A DNA stretch of 64,000 nt from Pseudomonas sp. MM223. Its GTDB lineage: Bacteria; Pseudomonadota; Gammaproteobacteria; Pseudomonadales; Pseudomonadaceae. A model generated the notes under the pieces. The model did no database searches and was not told the origin of the DNA. It was given only the letters and a program-made list of their open reading frames with translations. Location of the stretch: positions 229,501 to 293,500 of the forward strand of contig OX352322.1 of the NCBI GenBank assembly GCA_947090765.1, given 5' to 3'. Below are positions 62,233-64,000 of this stretch, piece after piece. Within the stretch, counting starts at the first letter, position 1; every line of letters starts with the position of its first letter. The position numbers and the translations under genes are program-made.

Positions 62233-63413
62233 CAGATGGTCCCCCGGCGTGGCGGGTTGGCATCGTTGAGGTAGTAGTTGCCGATGGCGTGGTACTTCCA
62301 GCGCACCGGATCGTGCAGGGTGTGCACGCGGGCGTTGCGCCAGTGGCGGTCGAGGTTGTGTTCGGCCAAGGTGGCCTGGCTGCCACCCAGCTCGAACAGC
62401 GCGGTACCTGCAGCGAGCGATATCTCGGTGCTGATGGCGCGAGCCTCGGCCACGGCGATGGAGGCGGCGGCCACGTTGTCGGCGGTGCTGTCGTCGCGGG
62501 CGCGGTCGAGGTATTCGCCGGCGCGCTCCAGCAGGGCTTCGGCTGCATGCAGGCGGATCGCCAGGTGGCCGAAGCTCTTCAGCGTCAGAGGGTCATCCGT
62601 GGCCTTGTCCAGGCCGGAGTCGACCCACGGGCGACTGCGGGTGCGCACGAAGTGCAGGGCATCTTCATAGGCCGCGCGGGCGATGCCGGTGTCGATGGCG
62701 GCATGAAGTATTTGTGCCAGCGGCCCGACCGGGGTGGGGCGCTCGAAGGCGCTCTGGAACGGCACCACGTCGGCGGCACTGACATACACGTTGTCGAACA
62801 CCACCGAACCGCTGCCGGTGGTGCGCTGACCAAAGCCGCTCCAGTCGTCGATCACCTGCAAGCCCTGGCTGTCGGCCGGGACGAAGGCCAGCTGCTGTAC
62901 GCCGTGTTCGTCGACGACCGAGGTAGGAATGCGCTGGGCGTAGATGGCGCCGGTGGAATAGAACTTGCGGCCGTTGATGCGAAAGCCGTCGCCGTCACGG
63001 CTCAGGCGGGTGGTGCGTTCGTTGGCGGTCTTGGTACCCAGCTCGGCCAGGGCATTGCCGAAGCGGCGGCCGGCCAGCACTTCGGCGTACAGGCGCTGTT
63101 GCTGTTCGGGGCTGCCGTTTACCCGCAGCACTTCCAGGCCGTAGAAATGGTTTTGCGGGATCTGCCCCAGCGAACCGTCGGCTTGGGCGATACGGGCGAT
63201 GACCTTGGCCAGGGTGACGTTGGACACGCCGGCACCGCCGAAAGCCTTGGGCACGCTGATGGCCCACAGGCCGGAGCGGGTGAACAGCTCCAGTTCGGCG
63301 TGGGGCAGGCGGCGTTCGCGGTCGCGCAGGGCGCTGTCGCGGCGCAGTTGCTGGGCGATGTCTTCGGCGACGTTCAGGGCTTCGGTGTCGCTGGTGATGA
63401 TATTTGTCGTCAT
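62232..63413 (-). CDS. SfnB/DszC-family acyl-CoA dehydrogenase-like oxidoreductase
   Basis: A 393-residue flavoprotein of the SfnB/DszC branch of the acyl-CoA dehydrogenase family, linked to organosulfur use. Blocks: RLPHAELELFTRSGLWAISVPKAFGG, GSLGQIPQNHF, GRKFYSTGAIYAQ and the C-terminal HNLDRHWRNARVHTLHDPVRWKYHAIGNY. The family oxidises sulfur compounds with reduced flavin rather than acyl-CoA. No Cys, and no Met beyond the initiator. A paralogue lies immediately upstream, separated by a REP pair. Confidence 0.88.
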   Translation of the reverse strand: MTTNIITSDTEALNVAEDIAQQLRRDSALRDRERRLPHAELELFTRSGLWAISVPKAFGGAGVSNVTLAKVIARIAQADGSLGQIPQNHFYGLEVLRVNGSPEQQQRLYAEVLAGRRFGNALAELGTKTANERTTRLSRDGDGFRINGRKFYSTGAIYAQRIPTSVVDEHGVQQLAFVPADSQGLQVIDDWSGFGQRTTGSGSVVFDNVYVSAADVVPFQSAFERPTPVGPLAQILHAAIDTGIARAAYEDALHFVRTRSRPWVDSGLDKATDDPLTLKSFGHLAIRLHAAEALLERAGEYLDRARDDSTADNVAAASIAVAEARAISTEISLAAGTALFELGGSQATLAEHNLDRHWRNARVHTLHDPVRWKYHAIGNYYLNDANPPRRGTI

Positions 63414-63435
63414 GGTGTTTCTCCGGTGCCATTGG

Positions 63436-63540
63436 GGCCGCGTTGCGGCCCTTTCGCGGCACAAGGCCGCTCCTACACGGGAGCGCGCACGGTTTTGTAG
63501 GAGCGGCCTTGTGCCGCGAAAGGGCTGCAAAGCAGCCCCC
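63436..63540. repeat. REP inverted repeat pair between the two SfnB-like genes
   Basis: TGCGGCCCTTTCGCGGCACAAGGCCGCTCCTACA and inverse, spacer about 22 bases. Same arms as 58199-58296. It separates two same-strand paralogues and may limit readthrough or stabilise the upstream mRNA. Confidence 0.88.
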
Positions 63541-63552
63541 AGGGCACTCAAA

Positions 63553-64000
63553 TCAGATCCAGGAATGCCGCGCAGGCAGGGTGCCGTTGAGGTGGTACGC
63601 GCCCACCGCGTGGTACTTCCAGCGCACCGGGTCGTGCAGGGTGTGCACCCGGGCATTGCGCCAGTGGCGGTCGAGGTTGAACTCGGCAAGGGTGGCGCGG
63701 CTGCCGGCCAGCTCGAACAGCTTCTCGCTGGCTTGCAGGGAAATTTCGGTGGTCAGTACCTTGGCCTCGGCCACCGCAATCGATGCCCGTGCCGCGCTGG
63801 CTGCATCGATTGGCGCGGCATTGACCTCATCGAGCACTCGCGCAGCCTTGCGCAGCAGCGCTTCGGCAGCGTGTAGCTCAAGCTTCAGCCGGCCGATGTC
63901 GGCGATCACATAGGGATCGTCGCTGGCGCGGTCCACGTTGGCTTCGATCCACGGGCGGGACTTTTCGCGTACGAACGTGATCGCGTCATCGATTGCCGCT
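63553..64000 (-). CDS. SfnB/DszC-family oxidoreductase, second copy (partial, runs off window)
   Basis: The C-terminal 149 residues only. The end (FNLDRHWRNARVHTLHDPVRWKYHAVGAYHLN) is almost identical to the copy at 62232-63413, with lower similarity upstream. The reading frame stays open to base 63999, and the ATG lies beyond the window. No Cys or Met is seen in the visible part. Paralogues in tandem may act on different substrates. Confidence 0.85.
   Translation of the reverse strand, partial: AAIDDAITFVREKSRPWIEANVDRASDDPYVIADIGRLKLELHAAEALLRKAARVLDEVNAAPIDAASAARASIAVAEAKVLTTEISLQASEKLFELAGSRATLAEFNLDRHWRNARVHTLHDPVRWKYHAVGAYHLNGTLPARHSWI

Noticed and set aside
1963..63540. CRISPR array or attachment sites suggested by many short repeats
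   Set aside because: The repeats are paired inverted REP units scattered between genes, not regularly spaced direct repeats, and no cas or integrase gene is present.

Overview
The window is chromosomal DNA from a fluorescent pseudomonad of the Pseudomonas putida group. The evidence is the high GC content, the gene order dsbB - rsd - FKBP isomerase - algP - TIGR02444 - ABC-F - mscS, the gabD-gabT pair followed by c-di-GMP genes and a desaturase, an alkylsulfatase gene matching P. putida AtsK residue for residue around the iron site, and about a dozen REP-type inverted repeats (core arms such as GGAGCGGCCTTGTGTCGCG).

Layout. 0-11.5 kb is core genome: dsbB, a frameshifted rsd, FKBP isomerase, algP with a 42-bp tandem repeat, TIGR02444 protein, ABC-F ATPase, small MscS channel, LysE exporter, nfeD/slipin pair, YbaK deacylase, DUF2789, a membrane protein and a frameshifted CBS protein. 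11.6-29.3 kb is one long minus-strand operon: srfA, srfB (actin-like ATPase), srfC (dynamin-like GTPase), a membrane-anchored protein, a periplasmic vWA protein, an ABC ATPase and MacB/LolC-type permease, a SUMF1/FGE-like protein, two lipoproteins and two tandem membrane-anchored vWA proteins. It resembles the TagQRST/PpkA-periplasmic module of type VI secretion, but without kinase, phosphatase or any secretion genes, and fused genetically to srfABC. This is the best candidate here for an undescribed envelope-spanning system. A 301-residue protein of unknown function is divergent from it, followed by a terminator and tRNA-Arg(CCG).

30.7-48.2 kb and 58.3-64 kb are sulfur-scavenging loci. The first (30.7-38.0) encodes a GntR/HutC regulator with an adjacent palindromic operator, an AprA-like flavoprotein, an AprB-like ferredoxin, an SsuABC/TauABC-type importer, a HEAT-repeat protein and a DUF971 protein. 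Its substrate is unknown. The second (38.2-48.2) is the sulfate-ester cluster atsC, atsB (two permease domains in one chain), atsR, atsK, sftR, sftP, astA. The third (58.3-64) couples a MetQNI-type importer to a DszA/NtaA-type FMN monooxygenase and two SfnB-type dehydrogenases. Several of these proteins (AtsR, AtsK, MetQ-like, SfnB-like) contain no cysteine and no methionine beyond the initiator, as expected of proteins made when sulfur is scarce.

48.5-51.5 kb carries gabD (frameshifted) and gabT for GABA use. 51.6-58.2 kb carries an HDOD pseudo-receiver protein, a small unknown protein, a PAS-GGDEF cyclase, a fatty-acid desaturase and a PAS-GGDEF-EAL protein.

Six otherwise well-conserved genes (rsd, CBS, srfC, srfB, gntR, gabD) each carry one net single-base-type frameshift. 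That is too many for a normal genome, and sequencing or assembly error is the likeliest cause. The functional reading of those genes above assumes this.
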